From: Toxonevra muliebris
Taxonomy: Eukaryota > Arthropoda > Insecta > Diptera > Pallopteridae
Direction of reading: 5' to 3'
NCBI GenBank assembly: GCA_963691655.1
Contig: OY829328.1
Location: 12,850,704 to 12,914,703, forward strand
Length of the DNA: 64,000 nucleotides
Of this stretch, positions 44,724 through 57,302 are shown one piece after another. A program made the position numbers and the translations under genes. The notes below the pieces were generated by a model. It did no database searches and was not told the DNA's origin. It worked only from the letters and a program-made list of their open reading frames with translations. The first letter of the stretch is position 1. Every line of letters starts with the position of its first letter.

Positions 44724-45431
44724 CGTTCGATCTTCGACTGAAGTCGAATGCCTCGATCAAACGAATTTGAGTTTGGTATTATGACGTGCTTTCGACAGAG
44801 AATAGCGCAATTGTGAATTTCGCTCATTTTGACTTGTTCACCATAGTATATTTTTATCAACTGATCGTCATTTTGAAAAATAAATACGATTAGCTTAAAA
44901 ATTAAGTGGAAAAAAAAATAACAAAACAGTTGACTATAAAAGGGATTATGGTTCAACGATTAATCAGAAGACGATGGGAGGTTGATGGAACTGGCCAGAA
45001 GTAGAAAACGATTAGGTGCAGCTTTTCGAAGAAGCTTTGCCATCTGTAAAATTTGTGTACTGATTTCTACAGAACTTGCGACTGTCCAAGGAAACGTTTG
45101 TGCGATGACCATTACAAATGAACTGCCGAAGCAATGTACATGAGCAAGATCAATTCCAAACATATTGAAATTGGCAACAGTTCTGCGATTGAGGAAATAT
45201 CCTTTGCAATCAAAGGATTTACAAAAACCGTTTAAAATTAGTTTTTAGTCCTCAAAAAGCTAAAAAATTGCAAAATACTTACATTTTTAACAGTTATTAC
45301 TCAGCATGCACGTATCGAAAGCAAAATTGTGTTCGACAAAAATTCGATGCGCAACGAAAATTTCGACAGGGTTGCACTACTCATAATTATTATTTTAAAT
45401 TCGATATTCGATAACCAGCGAACATCGAACG
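44724..45431. mobile_element. Candidate inverted-repeat element with TTCGA-rich ends
   Basis: The left arm CGTTCGATCTTCGACTG and following TCGAAT align with the inverted right arm CGTTCGATGTTCGCTGG and TCGAAT, about 700 bp apart. Both arms are dense in TTCGA. Between them (44960-45160) frames on both strands are open, without a domain I can name. Outer ends near AAGGCCC on both sides suggest a Harbinger-type element, but this is a guess. Confidence 0.4.
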
Positions 45432-45474
45432 TCGAAAAGGCCCAAGTGTGGTGCATTCGATCACTATAATTACA

Positions 45475-45655
45475 GCTTAAATTTATTTTCTTGTCAGATG
45501 AGTTTGATAGCTTTGAATAGAATTATTATAGCACCTATAGCACTGTTTCTCAAATTAAAGTGGTTTAAAAATTTGCATCAACGTATCGATCAAATATTTT
45601 TTATCTTATGTCGAGTTAGGCTGTTTTCTCTTTTTTCCACAGATGTATTATAACT
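45475..45655 (+). repeat. Dispersed repeat, shorter copy (partner at 49240-49720)
   Basis: Shares in order with 49240-49720: AGCTTAAATTTATTTTCTTG, TGTCAGATGAGTTTGATAGC, then GCACTGTTTC, then TATGTCGAGTTAGGCTGTTT and CACAGATGTATTA. The partner has about 300 extra bases between GCACTGTTTC and the CGAGTTAGGCTG segment. Class unknown, no coding capacity. Confidence 0.6.
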
Positions 45656-45659
45656 ACAT

Positions 45660-46547
45660 ATACCTATTATTTAAGTCATGTTAAAAGAAAAAAATACTTA
45701 AATAAACTATCTATTAGAAATTTTATTAAATCACCTACTCAATATCTATTTTCAAACTCATTCACTTTAAACTTAAAGTCACGAATAATTTTAATAAGTC
45801 TCAGTTTTTTTCATCTTCTTTTGTTGACAAGGATGCGATAAACGATTTTGGGGTATAGCAAACCGCTTGTATCATCATATCAAAAGAAAAAATATTTATG
45901 CAAAACATGAAAGGATTTAATAATTCAATACTTTGAATTTATTTCGAATTATTGTTTATTGAAAATAAAATATCAGAAATAAAAGAAAGTTTCCCCCACA
46001 ACAGAAAAAAATAAATAAAAGAATAGAAAAAGTGTCAAATAACAATGTTTGTTTGTAGTAGTATAAATAGTATGAAAATGTTATGCATTGTAAATAGATA
46101 CATACTTAGAAGTATGCAATACCCTTCAAAAGACCGAAATATATGCATACATAAATACAAATAATAATAATAATATTTATGAATATTTTCCTCAAGTTTA
46201 AATTTGTGAAATTTGTCGCTTTTCATAAAATTACAAATGTGTATTATATTTTTCATAGCATAAGAAAATATTGTGGATACAAGAAGAATGTGAGAAAAGA
46301 TAAACAGAAATATACACAAATATACCTATGTATGTACGAATGTGCATATGTATGTAAGTATTTTTTATTACAAATGAAACCAGAATATGTGTGTATGCAA
46401 TAGAAAACAATAGATTATAATATTCTTATGTACATTTTGTTGTCATAAGCTTTATTGAAAAAGGATGTCTTGCTTTGATAAGGTATTTGAACAAAAATCT
46501 ATACATACTCTACATATGGATGTATGTGGGTTTTAAGAAAACTAAAT
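45660..46547. other. AT-rich intergenic sequence
   Basis: No gene supported; CATACATA and TATGTATG tracts near 46330-46360 and 46505-46520. Confidence 0.55.
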
Positions 46548-46722
46548 GAGGTTCCACACACTAGACGGACTGAAACGCGAACCAACACTGGACTGACACA
46601 AACACGTAGAAAAACCCATATAGCAAAAGTACAGAGTCAAATGCCGCCCATGTACTTTGTACCGAATGCCGCCCATGTACTTAGTACCGAATGCCGACCG
46701 AGCTTCTGGTGTGTGGAGGCTC
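46548..46722. mobile_element. Short inverted-repeat MITE with 24-bp internal tandem repeat
   Basis: The left end GAGGTTCCACACACTAGACG matches the inverted right end GAGCCTCCACACACCAGAAG (16 of 20). Inside, about 2.3 copies of a 24-bp unit, ATGCCGCCCATGTACTTNGT with ACCGA, lie at 46640-46697. No coding capacity; target duplication not evident. Confidence 0.55.
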
Positions 46723-46999
46723 AATAAGAAGAACGAAAAGGTGAATAAATTTGTTATACATGTTTTGACATTAGCATTAAGCATTGACTTAAGTCTAATG
46801 CAAAGAAAAAAAGTTAAATTATCACATTTATTACAGTAAATTTTACTTAAAGCTAACTTCAAAGTATCGGCAAATATGGTGAGCTGAAATAGCGAAGTTA
46901 ACACCTTTTATTCGGTCAAAAATAACTTAACAAAACAATTCAGCTCACACCAGTTTTGCGCTAGAGCCAGAGTAGGACCTTGAGGCGCCATGGTTTTAA

Positions 47000-47131
47000 C
47001 CCATTAAGGACGAGCGGGAACCAAAAGTAAATAGATCAAGAAAGTAACTTGAAAAAAATATGGTTTTTTGAACCTGGCTCAGGAACGGATCGGCGGCAAA
47101 GTGCCATATGGCACCGCTAGGCATTACTGGG
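47000..47131. mobile_element. TTAA-flanked piggyBac-like MITE, 132 bp
   Basis: TTAA at 46996-46999 and 47132-47135. Ends CCCATTAAGGACGAGCGGG and, inverted, CCCAGTAATGCCTAGCGGT. Contains the perfect 14-bp palindrome GTGCCATATGGCAC at 47101-47114. Confidence 0.8.
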
Positions 47132-47224
47132 TTAAGGACATCATGAGATACGAAATTTTCTGTACTTAATGTTATTTAAGAAATGTAATTCTACTTTTTT
47201 CAACTATTTAATATAAGTACACCT

Positions 47225-47362
47225 CGTGGTAGCCAATAACAAAACAATCAAGTGAAAACTAATTGCCACACAGACGTTCGGAACCGGCGTTAAACTGTAG
47301 GTCCAACCATATGGTATCACAATGGGCCATTCTGGTCTGACTGTGTCCCATGGCAACCACTT
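47225..47362 (+). repeat. LINE 3'-tail-like fragment shared with the SINE
   Basis: ATTGCCACACAGACGTTCGG, AACCGGCGTTAAACTGTAGG and TCC match the middle of the SINE at 16851-16895. The continuation TATGGTATCACAATGGGCC matches the 3' UTR style of the LINE at 4664-5509 (GTGGTATTACAACGGGCC). This ties the SINE middle block to a LINE tail. Ends undefined. Confidence 0.6.
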
Positions 47363-49239
47363 AAAATCTATAGTATAGTTTTGATATGATCTATAATAAT
47401 GGCTACATAAATTTCAACATGTTAAATTGGATTAACTAAAAATAACCAAAAACTTCAAAAGTGGAATTATTGAGTTTTGTTATGGACTTCCTCAAATATA
47501 AACATAGGGGATCCTTAAACGTTGATACTAACAATTGCATAATAAAATAAGGACAAAGTCCCATCACTAATAATTTTGACAGCAGTTGCCAGTTGATCAA
47601 ATACAAGTTACTTTCGGCATTTCAAGTGAATTTCGTTGAAATTCTTGTGAAATTCACAACTGATTCTATAGATATTATTCTTGTAAATAAAAATACGTTT
47701 CTCCTACAGAAGTTGTGGGCGATTATATTTTATATATTGTTTCAGGAGTTGTGCGAATTTACTTTTACAAAATTTGATCCAGAAGGTTTTCACACAATTT
47801 CCTGGTTGTATCCAAATAAATTTCTCTAAGAAGAAACAAAAAAATGGTCAAGATAGGGAATGGAGTTAATAGTTGCGTATACTATGTTTCAACTTCAAGG
47901 CGTTTGAGGGCCACCTAGAAGTTGTCCGATGGAGCTGAAGTTTTGCACAGACCGGTTTTTCTTGATTGGAACCAGATTAGTGGAAGGGAGCAGCAACAAT
48001 TTCACTTTTGAAAAATTTCCTATAGCTAAGGGCCACCTTAATGTACATTCATTTGATGGCACATAACAGCCCAGTCGGAAATTAGGTAGTGTACTACGTA
48101 AATTAATTATGAAAATGCAAGTGACAAACAAAAACTTTTAGTTCATAGTAAGTGAAAACGTAATGAAATATCAATATTAAGACAAAAAAAAAATCCATAT
48201 TACTATTCAAATTATTTATGCACTGCTTCGGCTCAATACGTAATTATGAACATAGTATGATTGCAAATTGATAAACAGCTGATCGCCGCTTCGGAAAATA
48301 ATTGCCACCTGTGTTTAATATAAAAAGCTTAAATTCGTAAGAAGAACCCTAAATATATTGATTAATTTTCAATAAAATGGTAATATATTTATTGTTCCAA
48401 AATGGTAATATTTTGATAGTTAAACTATTCCGCATCTCCATTATTTTCATTGAACGCTCAAACGCTAGTGTAAAAAAGTCGCATTTTCGCAATTTTGCAT
48501 CAACTAAATTATAATTTTGATCATTTTTTTTTTGTTTATTCGATTTTCATAATTTCTATTCTCTGAAAATTTCATATCGATCCAACAAATATTTTTGAAG
48601 TTGTATACATATTTGAAACGACAAATTCACTATGTGTTAAGAGCTTTTAAAACTTTGAACGCGTTTTTCTTAAAACTGTATTTTCAAAGTCGGTGAGCAA
48701 GATTTCCCGAAAACGGCTCAGTCGATCAGTCTGAAACTTTTACATAAGCTTTATAAATATATTATTTAGTATTTGATTGAAGGGGTTTTTTCGGATAAAT
48801 ATTAATCATTTTATAAACAAATTAAGGTCAAAATTTTCATTAAAAATCACATTTTTTTGTAAAGCCGCCATCTTGTAAAAAGTGGATATTTTGATGATTC
48901 CTTCGATCAATTACTAGATAATACTTTGCATTAACTAAATCTTTTTGTTTTTTTCGTTTTGGATGACGCAAGATGCTTTTTTCAAGGCCATCTACAGGAG
49001 CTTTAAAAATCATTATTTAAAAAAAAGAAAAATTTTTAATAAAGTTATAAAAAAGTTAATGTATGTAAAATTTTATATTAATGTAATAAAATGGCTTTTC
49101 AGGAAAAAAATACTTCCAAAATTGCTTTATTTCGCCCTCCTAAGTGCGTGTAACCCCTTAAAGAGATTAACGAGTGTGTTTGCACAAAATTTAAAATAGG
49201 TTAAGCTGATTCCAAATTCTGTGGTAAAAAGGAATAACA
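47363..49239. other. AT-rich intergenic sequence with a dispersed repeat fragment
   Basis: No gene supported. At 48640-48730, AGCTTTTAAAACTTTGAACG and CGTTTTTCTTAAAACTGTAT then AAAGTCGGTGAG resemble 59815-59870 and 23420-23480. GGCCACCT at 47913 and 48030 is a direct repeat, not an inverted pair. Confidence 0.45.
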
Positions 49240-49720
49240 GCTTAAGTTTACTTTCTTGTCAGCCGAGTTTAATAGCTTTCAATGGGAATATTAAAGAAAC
49301 TACAGCACTGTTTCAAAAGACTCTATGCACAAATCAAAGATCATTCTTCAAACGATATATAATTCTAAAAATATTTAAAAATTCGCACCAATTGAAGGGT
49401 TGTAAGTCTAAAAGGTCTAAGCACTAAAAACATTGAACGGGAATATAACAAAAAATATAAATGAAACGGCTGCAATTTGTATTGGATTTAGACCCCAAGC
49501 AAATATTCTTGTATTTTTGTTATTTTTTTTTACTGATTAGAAATAAAAACCTTTACAATCACATTAGGCTTGACAAATATTTTCGAAAAAATGTATCTTC
49601 TAAAAAAAAAAAAAATTGGCACTTAGACCCTTCAATTAAATATTTATAATCAAATATATGATAAAATATTTTCGATCTTAAGTCGAGTTAGGCTGTTTTT
49701 CATTTTCATCACAGAAATAT
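49240..49720 (+). repeat. Dispersed repeat, longer copy (partner at 45475-45655)
   Basis: CAGCTTAAGTTTACTTTCTT, GTCAGCCGAGTTTAATAGC and CTACAGCACTGTTTC near its start and AAGTCGAGTTAGGCTGTTTT near its end match the shorter copy. The extra middle includes ACATTGAACGGGAATATAAC, which is present inverted at 43021-43040. Confidence 0.6.
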
Positions 49721-50195
49721 TAGCATCGGGAGTTTGTTGAACTTATTTCACAGAACGCATCATTACCCTTCATCGGTGAAATAAAAAGTATTGCTTAGCG
49801 CATATATTTTTTGCTACTGTTACAGAGAAATTTTCACCACATTTCTCTTTCATATAAAAAAGCTTTTTTATTTTTGCATGGTCAACTATATGAAGCAATG
49901 AATAGAGTGCGATTCAGTAAATATATAAGAAACCAACTGCATGATAAAAAAAATATTCATATGAAAAAATCCGTTTACAGTAATACTTATTTTAACAAAA
50001 AGAAACAAATAAAATATAACTTATACCACTTAAAATTAAATTTTTGTCCTACATAGTTATTAAAAAAATAGAAGAAAATATTCGCACAAAAAAAAATCCT
50101 GATTATCGGAGCGTATCGAGTTTTATTATGGCATGAATTCTTCCATTACGCAATGAGCAATAAAGTTGCTTTTATACATCACCTCTACGCTTATT
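49721..50195. other. AT-rich intergenic sequence
   Basis: No gene or boundary recognised before the Tc1-like element. Confidence 0.55.
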
Positions 50196-50197
50196 TA

Positions 50198-51409
50198 AGG
50201 AGTGAGATCGAAAAAATCTTAACATATATAGAATTCAATAATTTTTAAACGGTTGATCTTACAGTTTTGATTTTTTTTATTTAATTGATAATATTTTACA
50301 AATTTCAGAAAAATATAACTTTTATAGTTCTAACCACTATTTATGAACTCGTGGGGCTTTTTTGTTAAGCCTTCCATTAGAGATTTGATAGTTGTTTCAG
50401 ACACCTTTTTGGAACAGTTTGTTCATCTCCTTTTAAAATCCTCGATATTTTGGGACACCTTTTTTGTGCTTTTTAAGTTTCTTTTCACAAGAGCCCAATA
50501 TCTCTCCACTGGTCTTAGCTCTGGACAATTTGGAGGATTGTCCTCTCTTGGTACAAAAACTATGTTATTACTTTGGTACCACTCCAGAGCTTTCTTGCCG
50601 TAGTGAAATGATGCCAAATCGGGCCAAAAATATGTGGACACATTGTGCTCTCTTATGAAAGGAAATTTTTTTTTTTTTAAACATTATTTGATGTATATTT
50701 CGGTATTTATAGAGCCCACTGTAACAAATGACTTGCTTCTTTTGCCGCAACTGCATATAGCTTGCCAGCTTGCCATACCAGGAATTTTTTAGGAAATTTT
50801 ATCTGCTTTTGGATTCTAAATTGTTCTTTGACATTTCCTCGAGCATTAGCAACATAACAATTTTGACCCGGAAGTTGCCTAAAATCAGCCAGTACATACG
50901 TTTCGTCGTCCATTATACCACATGAATATTTTTGTATGAAATTCGATTTTAATTTCTGAGCCTTACTTTTGGCGTCTAAATTTTCTGCAGCATTCCTGTC
51001 TGGAACTTTTTGGACTTTGTATGTTTTCAAATCTGCATTGTCCTTTACTTTTCGCACCAAATAGTCAGAGCACTAGGCTAACCGGGCAGCTTTTCTACCA
51101 GATGTGTTTGGAGATCTTTTCAATATGCTTTCCTTGTTTTCTTCCAGAACCAGGTTTCCTATAGATGGTCAAACTCTTTTGAAACTGTTTAATAACATTG
51201 GAAACAGTTTGACGGCAGACCTTCAATTCTTTGGCCAATTTTTTGTAGAACCAATTTGAATTTTTTTGAAAATTTTTAATAATTTTCAGACGTTCTTCAT
51301 TTTCTTCACTCATTTTGATCAAACTCACAATAAATCAACATGTTTGTCATTAAAAATAACGACTGACATATTTTTCAACGTGTGTTAAGATTTTCTCAAT
51401 CTCACTCCT
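50198..51409 (-). mobile_element. Tc1-like DD37E-type transposon, full length but defective
   Basis: Terminal inverted repeats of 27 bp (50198-50224 and 51383-51409) both begin AGGAGTGAGAT and end AAAATCTTAACA, with 25 of 27 bases identical. They are directly flanked by TA (50196-50197 and 51410-51411), the Tc1/mariner target. The 1212-bp element carries a transposase reading frame on the minus strand occupying most of its length. Boundaries are therefore complete and the copy is defective only through point lesions in the gene. Confidence 0.92.
50330..51314 (-). pseudogene. Tc1-like transposase (DD37E), multiple lesions
   Basis: The ATG at 51314 opens MSEENEERLKIIKNFQKN, then a helix-turn-helix (KKLAKELKVCRQTVSNVIKQ) and a GSGRKQG GRPR-like hook. 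A frameshift near 51130 and a TAG near 51075 follow KRSPNTSGRKAARLA. The core resumes with LKTYKVQKVPDRN, then KYSCGIMDDETYVLADFRQL and FPKKFLVWQA. A frameshift near 50770 leads to CSCGKRSKSFVTVGSINTEI, ended by TAA, then a further shift to YFWPDLASFHYGKKALEWYQ and NPPNCPELRPVERYW. The triad is D (DDETYV), D (WPDLAS) and E (RPVERYW), with 37 residues between the last two, giving DD37E. A TGA near 50424 replaces W after FKRR. The end reads SLMEGLTKKPHEFINSG and stops at 50330. Confidence 0.9.
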
Positions 51410-51411
51410 TA

Positions 51412-53253
51412 ATATGAAAACGTTATACAAAGACGTAACCATTACTTTTCTAGAACATCGTAATGTTAGAATTCGTTGAAATCTAGTATGCTCTATATAG
51501 CGTATCGCTTATCACTTCCATTGATGATGACCTTTTCCAAATGAGATTTATCTCTCTTCTCAAGCAATATTATTGTATGTTCGAATTTTTTATTGTGCTT
51601 GTTCATTCAGTTCATGCAACTCAAAATAGGAGAAAGAACGCATTTCTACAATACAAAGTTACAAGCAACATGTTTGATCCTTATATATTTCTAGAATCTT
51701 CATTAAATCTTAATTAAATCGCAAATGCATATCCGTTGATCTTCGAAGGATGTTACACGTTAAATATGAAGATATGTGGCAAGTGGACTTGGCGTCTTCC
51801 ACAAAACTCTAATACTTTTTTTTTTTGGGTATAACTTCGAAATCATTTCATTGGTTGATAATGCCGGGTAAATCTAAAGGATTGGAAATTGGTATGATAC
51901 TAAGATTTGATATTTTAGTACTATGTATTTGCAAATGACATTCTTCCGATGGCATGGCACCGATCATACAAACAAAATGATTTAAACGGGATATGTAGAG
52001 AACCATATCAAGGAAGAGGATGAAGATTTGGAACGGAATGTTAATAGTGTTGGCTGAGAAGAATGTTCACTCTATTGCGAAAATGTAAACCTTTTGTAAA
52101 CGATACGAATGATAAGTGCAATAATAAGATGAAGTTGCCATGCTTTTATAGTCAATTCTTTTCTTGTTTTTTTTTTTTGTTGTAATTTTCGTTTACTCAA
52201 CTTTTGCCAGATCCGGACACCGTAGCAGTTTAAAATAAAAAAATAGTCAACTTCAATTTCGTAATATACTGTTGAATGTTAAGATATGTATAAAATACTA
52301 ACCAGTTTGTGTAAAGAAAATTGTGGGTTAAATTAACTGACATAGACATAAATTTAGACAAACAGATATACTGAAAAGAGCATGTTATATGAGTATGCTA
52401 CACAGAAAAGGGCATAAGATTTTCTGTGCATGCACCATTGAGTTTTAGTAAAACAGCAATATCTTTAAATGAAAGATACAAAAAACCTTGAAAAGAAATA
52501 TAGGAGTATATCAATGATTACGTGATGTATCGATTTTCCATTTGGTTATTACGGATATTTTTATCAAATTCTAGAATCACACGGCAGTGATGCAAAACAC
52601 TCACTATTGCGTTACTGTAAGCATTTTGTATCCATTCAGTTAAAATAAATATGGGCTTGTGTCTAGTATATTTTTTACATTATTTATTAATAATAAAGCA
52701 TGCACCAACATTTTATTTATTTCACACTAAGAAATTGAATACTAATCTAATCAAAAATCACAAAATTCATCATTAATCATGAGAAACTGTGACTGAAACT
52801 CATGAACAAATACAAAATATATTCTATAAAAGGACATTCAATCATTCTGCATACATACATACATTCTCTTGCATATATGTATATATATTGGTGTGTAAGT
52901 GTGTAAAGTGCAAACCAAAAGTATGTGAACAGTTTACTAGTTATAAAATTTTGTGAAATAAATATCTGATAACAGCTAGAATTCATTCGCATGACTTTTA
53001 CTTGTAAATGAGATAAATCAATTTAACTTTATATCAAATCTATGTGTGATTACATTTTTTTAACATTCTACATAATTTTAATTATTATTTTAAACTTTAG
53101 ATTTATTGGGCAATTGAAGAATAACAAACGAAAACTTTTGGTTTGTAGTGTATCGATATAAATTTATGTTTTCCCTCAAGTCATGTTAATATGTCAATTT
53201 CTCAACTTTTGAAGCTAATTCGTCATTCTGCTTTTTAATAATATACATACATA
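51412..53253. other. AT-rich intergenic sequence
   Basis: No gene supported; CATACATA and ATATATGTAT tracts near 52850-52890. Confidence 0.55.
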
Positions 53254-53384
53254 CACTAGAGAATCCAGAGATGTGCTATAGAGGGAGTTTTAACTTTTTC
53301 ATCCCTTTAAAATTTTGTTTGATTTATGACCATGAATATGAGATTTTCAACAACCCCAAAACTCCCCCCTTGAATTCGCTAGTG
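53254..53384. mobile_element. Short CACTAG-ended MITE with C-run
   Basis: The left end CACTAGAGAATCC matches the inverted right end CACTAGCGAATTC, and a CCCCCC run lies beside the right end (53363-53368). 131 bp, inserted in a CATACATA-rich stretch, which obscures any target duplication. Same family style as 4285-4394. Confidence 0.6.
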
Positions 53385-53389
53385 CATAT

Positions 53390-54000
53390 GTACATACATA
53401 CATATGCTCAAATATAGATAAAGCATTCCCTTAGAAATATCTATAGTACATATATTAAAATCAATAGAAAGTACCACAACAATAAAAGAAAAATATTATT
53501 TGAAAGGATAGATTGTCATGATATTTATTTATTTAATAGATTCAATAAGGTTGCATGGATTAAACGTTTTCTTTGTTTCTAAGAACAATTGAATATATAA
53601 ATAAAGCAGATAAAGCTCGAATTAATCAGAGTATTAATGAATTATAAATTGTAGTATTATATTGTATAATGTATTAGTATATCTAACCAACGCTATATAT
53701 TTATTAGTTATTAATAGTTAATTCATCTTACAATTATTATGATTTTGTGTTATTTGAAATCAAAAATCATAGGACCGCATCGCATAAGTTTAGTACATTT
53801 ATCAACGGAATCTCTGTTTCGTCAATTATAAAATTTTTGGCTCTTATGCAAAAAGCTCTAAAGATTTTATCAGTCAACTCCAAGATTTTACGAGATATTT
53901 TTTAAATGATTTTTTTTAAAATTTCTAAATGATTCTTCACCTTCAAATTTTAAATGAAACAAATCAGTATTAAATAAATTTTCAAAATTGAAACGTTCAA
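53390..54000. other. AT-rich intergenic sequence
   Basis: No gene recognised. Confidence 0.55.
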
Positions 54001-54039
54001 TATTCCAAAGTTATACTGGGGGTCAAAAGTATATCTATG

Positions 54040-54440
54040 GTCACAAGCAATAACAGCTAAAGTCAACTTAAAAAATAATTGAGTTATGTATGCTACTATA
54101 TTCTACAAACAAAACTTTATATTATTTACGTGAAATTCCTATTTTTCTAACAATGCACTATGGGACCAAATCCGTTTTTAGCTGGCTAAAATTCTTAAAT
54201 TTGGCTCATTCACTCGTGGGGTCATAAGCAATCACTGCGTGAAGAATTATAACGATCGGACTGTTACCACGCCTACTTCCCATACAAATGAAATCGCGAA
54301 AAGGGTATAACTTGGTATATATTATAGATACGATCATGAAATTTTGTGTACTTATAAACATTATTATTGCCATATACCATTGCAAAAATGGGATAGATTG
54401 GATTATTACCACGCCCCCTCCCATGTCTGCGAAATTTTTA
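54040..54440. repeat. CCACGCC-type dispersed repeat fragment
   Basis: TGTTACCACGCCTACTTCCC (54261) and ATTACCACGCCCCCTCCCAT (54404) are spaced about 140 bp apart with similar following text (GCGAAAAGGGTATAACTT against GCGAAATTTTTAAAACTT). It is therefore an imperfect tandem repeat as well as a relative of 33480-33800. Confidence 0.45.
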
Positions 54441-56460
54441 AAACTTTATAACTTTAAACCCGTTGTAGATATAGTGATGAAATTACATATAATAGCATAT
54501 CAATATATCAAGGTAAAGATTTGAATGTTTAAAAATGCATAATAAAAAAATAAAATATCAGTATTTTGTAATTATATTTATATGAGAGGTATGCGTAATA
54601 ATGGTCTGTTAGCTCTTATTCTTAGCACGGCTTATGTTTGAAACAATATATATTAGCAAATGTAATTTAATGATTATATCTGTAATGGGTTCAAAGTTAT
54701 TGCATTTTTTAAATTTCACACACATTTATATTGGAGGTAGGCGTTGCAATTGTCCAATTAAAAAGTTTTTCATACAGAGTCAATAAGGCTTTAGACTAAC
54801 TCCGTATACCAATTTTTGATTTAAAATAGTTTAAATTTAAGGTGTTACCTTAAACAACAACCTATGATTTAACAAATGCTATGTGATGTCATATTTTCGC
54901 TTGTTATTAAAGCTGTAGCAAAAACTTGCATAGCACTCATGCCTTAATTTAAAGTAGATGCTTCACATAATATTATGGTTTTTATTTTCGCTCGGAGCAA
55001 ATCGGAGCTTTTTTTCTCATCCATTAAAAAAAAAATAAAATGCTAAAAAAGGTTATTATTTTTTCATCGTAATGGTAAATTAATTTTTTATCACATCCAT
55101 TGTTTAGTGTAAAGTTTTTTTTTTTTAATGTGAGACCAAAAATAAAGATCTAGCTTTAGTATTGGCTTATGTGCAACACATTTTCAACAATATTAAAACT
55201 ATCGGCAGATATTGCAACTTTCAACGGTCACACAGCCAGATCCTTCGCCTAATTAGATTATCCTGTATGTGGATTATGATGAGGGATCTATGGAGATTAA
55301 ACCTATATACTTTTGGATTAAAACCGAGATAGTCGATTTTTCGAATTTTGGTCAGCTAGATTTTCCATAGGCCCCTATGGTACTCTCTATAACGGTACTC
55401 CAAGACGAGATAGAAAAAATCTCAGTATAGGATAGAAATCAGCAAGATCGAACCACCCTCAAAATGTTATTATCTTGTCATTTGATTTTAAATTTTTTCA
55501 AATTGTCACACTGTCTTATCATTCATTTTAGTGTTGCAATGATGCAATATTAATAAACAAACTGTATAAATGTTTGCTTAAGACTTTCCAGGAAATCAGA
55601 ATGAAATATATCAATTTTAGTTCTTTTTGTGAATAATATTCTACTTTTCTAGTATTCTTTTGTTGTGTAGAAAATTAAGGATTTCTTTAGAAAATAAATA
55701 AATTAGCTTTTATGAAATGTTCTAGTGTACTCATAAACTTTAAATCGTTTCAGTTCTGAGTACTGGGGAAGAAAGTTATTTTTTCTTACCCGTTCCATCA
55801 AATATGAGAAATTTCTATATTACCAGCTCAGAGGACAACTTATTAAATACAGATTTGTTAAGAAGTCGAGCCCGAACCCGCAAAAGGTCATCAAGTATGC
55901 AATTTTATCTCTAAACTGATGATGTGGTAAGATATTGCAGATTATAAGCATTTCGTATCGTTTATCTAGTATTTAGTATTTTTAAAATCCATATTTTTCT
56001 TTGCTTCTCTTTTCATATTATATTCACTTTGATTGTCTGATTTTACTACGGGCCAATATATGCGAACAAATATATTTTTAAATAAATAAAACAATTAATA
56101 TGAATATGTGTATCTTCAAGTCTGAGAGAGGATTCTAAATATAAATACATATTTTTTTTTTTTTTTGCCAAACTTTGACTTGGTGTCTTTGATCTGCGTG
56201 TGTCCTTCGTTTTCTTGACTTCATCATAGAAAATATTTGTTCGTATGAATGTATGTATGTGAGGTGCACCTGCAGTGCTTCAACCCACAATCGATTAATA
56301 TTTAGTCTCGCTCTTTATGTTTTTTTTTAAGAATGCATATAAATATGTATGAGTATACACAAAGGATTAAATAAATGATTGTATGTAATTTAAAATATCC
56401 ATTATTCATGTCAAAGCACAAAACTGTTGTATATATACACATCATATACTTACATTTTAA
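54441..56460. other. AT-rich intergenic sequence
   Basis: No gene supported. A less AT-rich patch at 55220-55450 has no lasting reading frame. Confidence 0.5.
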
Positions 56461-56462
56461 GA

Positions 56463-57302
56463 ATGCCAATCACGGGATTCCCAGAATACCGGGATTAGCT
56501 TGAAAATTAGTCACAAACATCCCGGGATTGAAAAGAAAACACCCCAGGATTTTCGGGATTCGTATGTAACTGCAAAAACTTAATAGAATTTAAATTTAAA
56601 TTTTTTTATTAATCTTGGTTTGCTGTTTTGTTATCTTTGAGTAAGGAGAAAATTTTGTTCATCAAAATTTTTTCGAATTTATTCATGGTTGGATCTCCGA
56701 AAAGCCGACAGTTTATGTTCTGACATATTAGTTTCTTTGTTCTGGACAATTTTAATTAACACCATATAAAACTTAGAATAAATAAATTTTACGCGCTCTG
56801 TAAACTGAAAAATAAGAAAAAACACTCATCTTGAAAGAAAATTTTAATTTATGGGATTAATTTTTTTCACTTAGCATGAAATTATCCCCATAAATATGTA
56901 AGTTCTTCGCTGGATTATTCGACCATGTAATTGCCAAGAATACCAAAATTTCCGCAAATTTTAAGAAATTTCGAAAAATTTGGATGATCTAGACGATCAT
57001 TTAGATTGACAAAAAGACTAAATCAAACGAAAAACTCACTACTATAAATGATCTTAGTAGAATTTCTCACTGAATCTAGAAAAATTATTTTCATCACTGC
57101 TGTATTTCTGATCGGCGATGAGAGTTGAAAAACTATATATTTAAATTTCGAAAGAAAACTCTAAAACTCAAAGAACAAATAAAAATGTTAATTCCAATAA
57201 TTTTATGTAGTTACATACGAATTCGAAAATCCTGGGATTTTACTTTTTCAATCTCAGAATTTTAGGGCCAGTCTCGGAATTCCATAATCCCGGGATTGGC
57301 AT
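56463..57302. mobile_element. Inverted-repeat element with CCCGGGATT motifs
   Basis: The left end ATGCCAATCACGGGATTCCC matches the inverted right end ATGCCAATCCCGGGATTATG. Variants of CGGGATT or its complement cluster in both terminal 120 bases (for example 56473, 56491, 56522, 56555 and 57229, 57287). The 840-bp interior is AT-rich and non-coding. hAT-like by subterminal motif reiteration; no exact 8-bp duplication was found. Confidence 0.65.

Noticed and set aside
47913..48040. Third AGGTGG-type MITE
   Set aside because: The two GGCCACCT strings are in direct, not inverted, orientation and show no shared interior.
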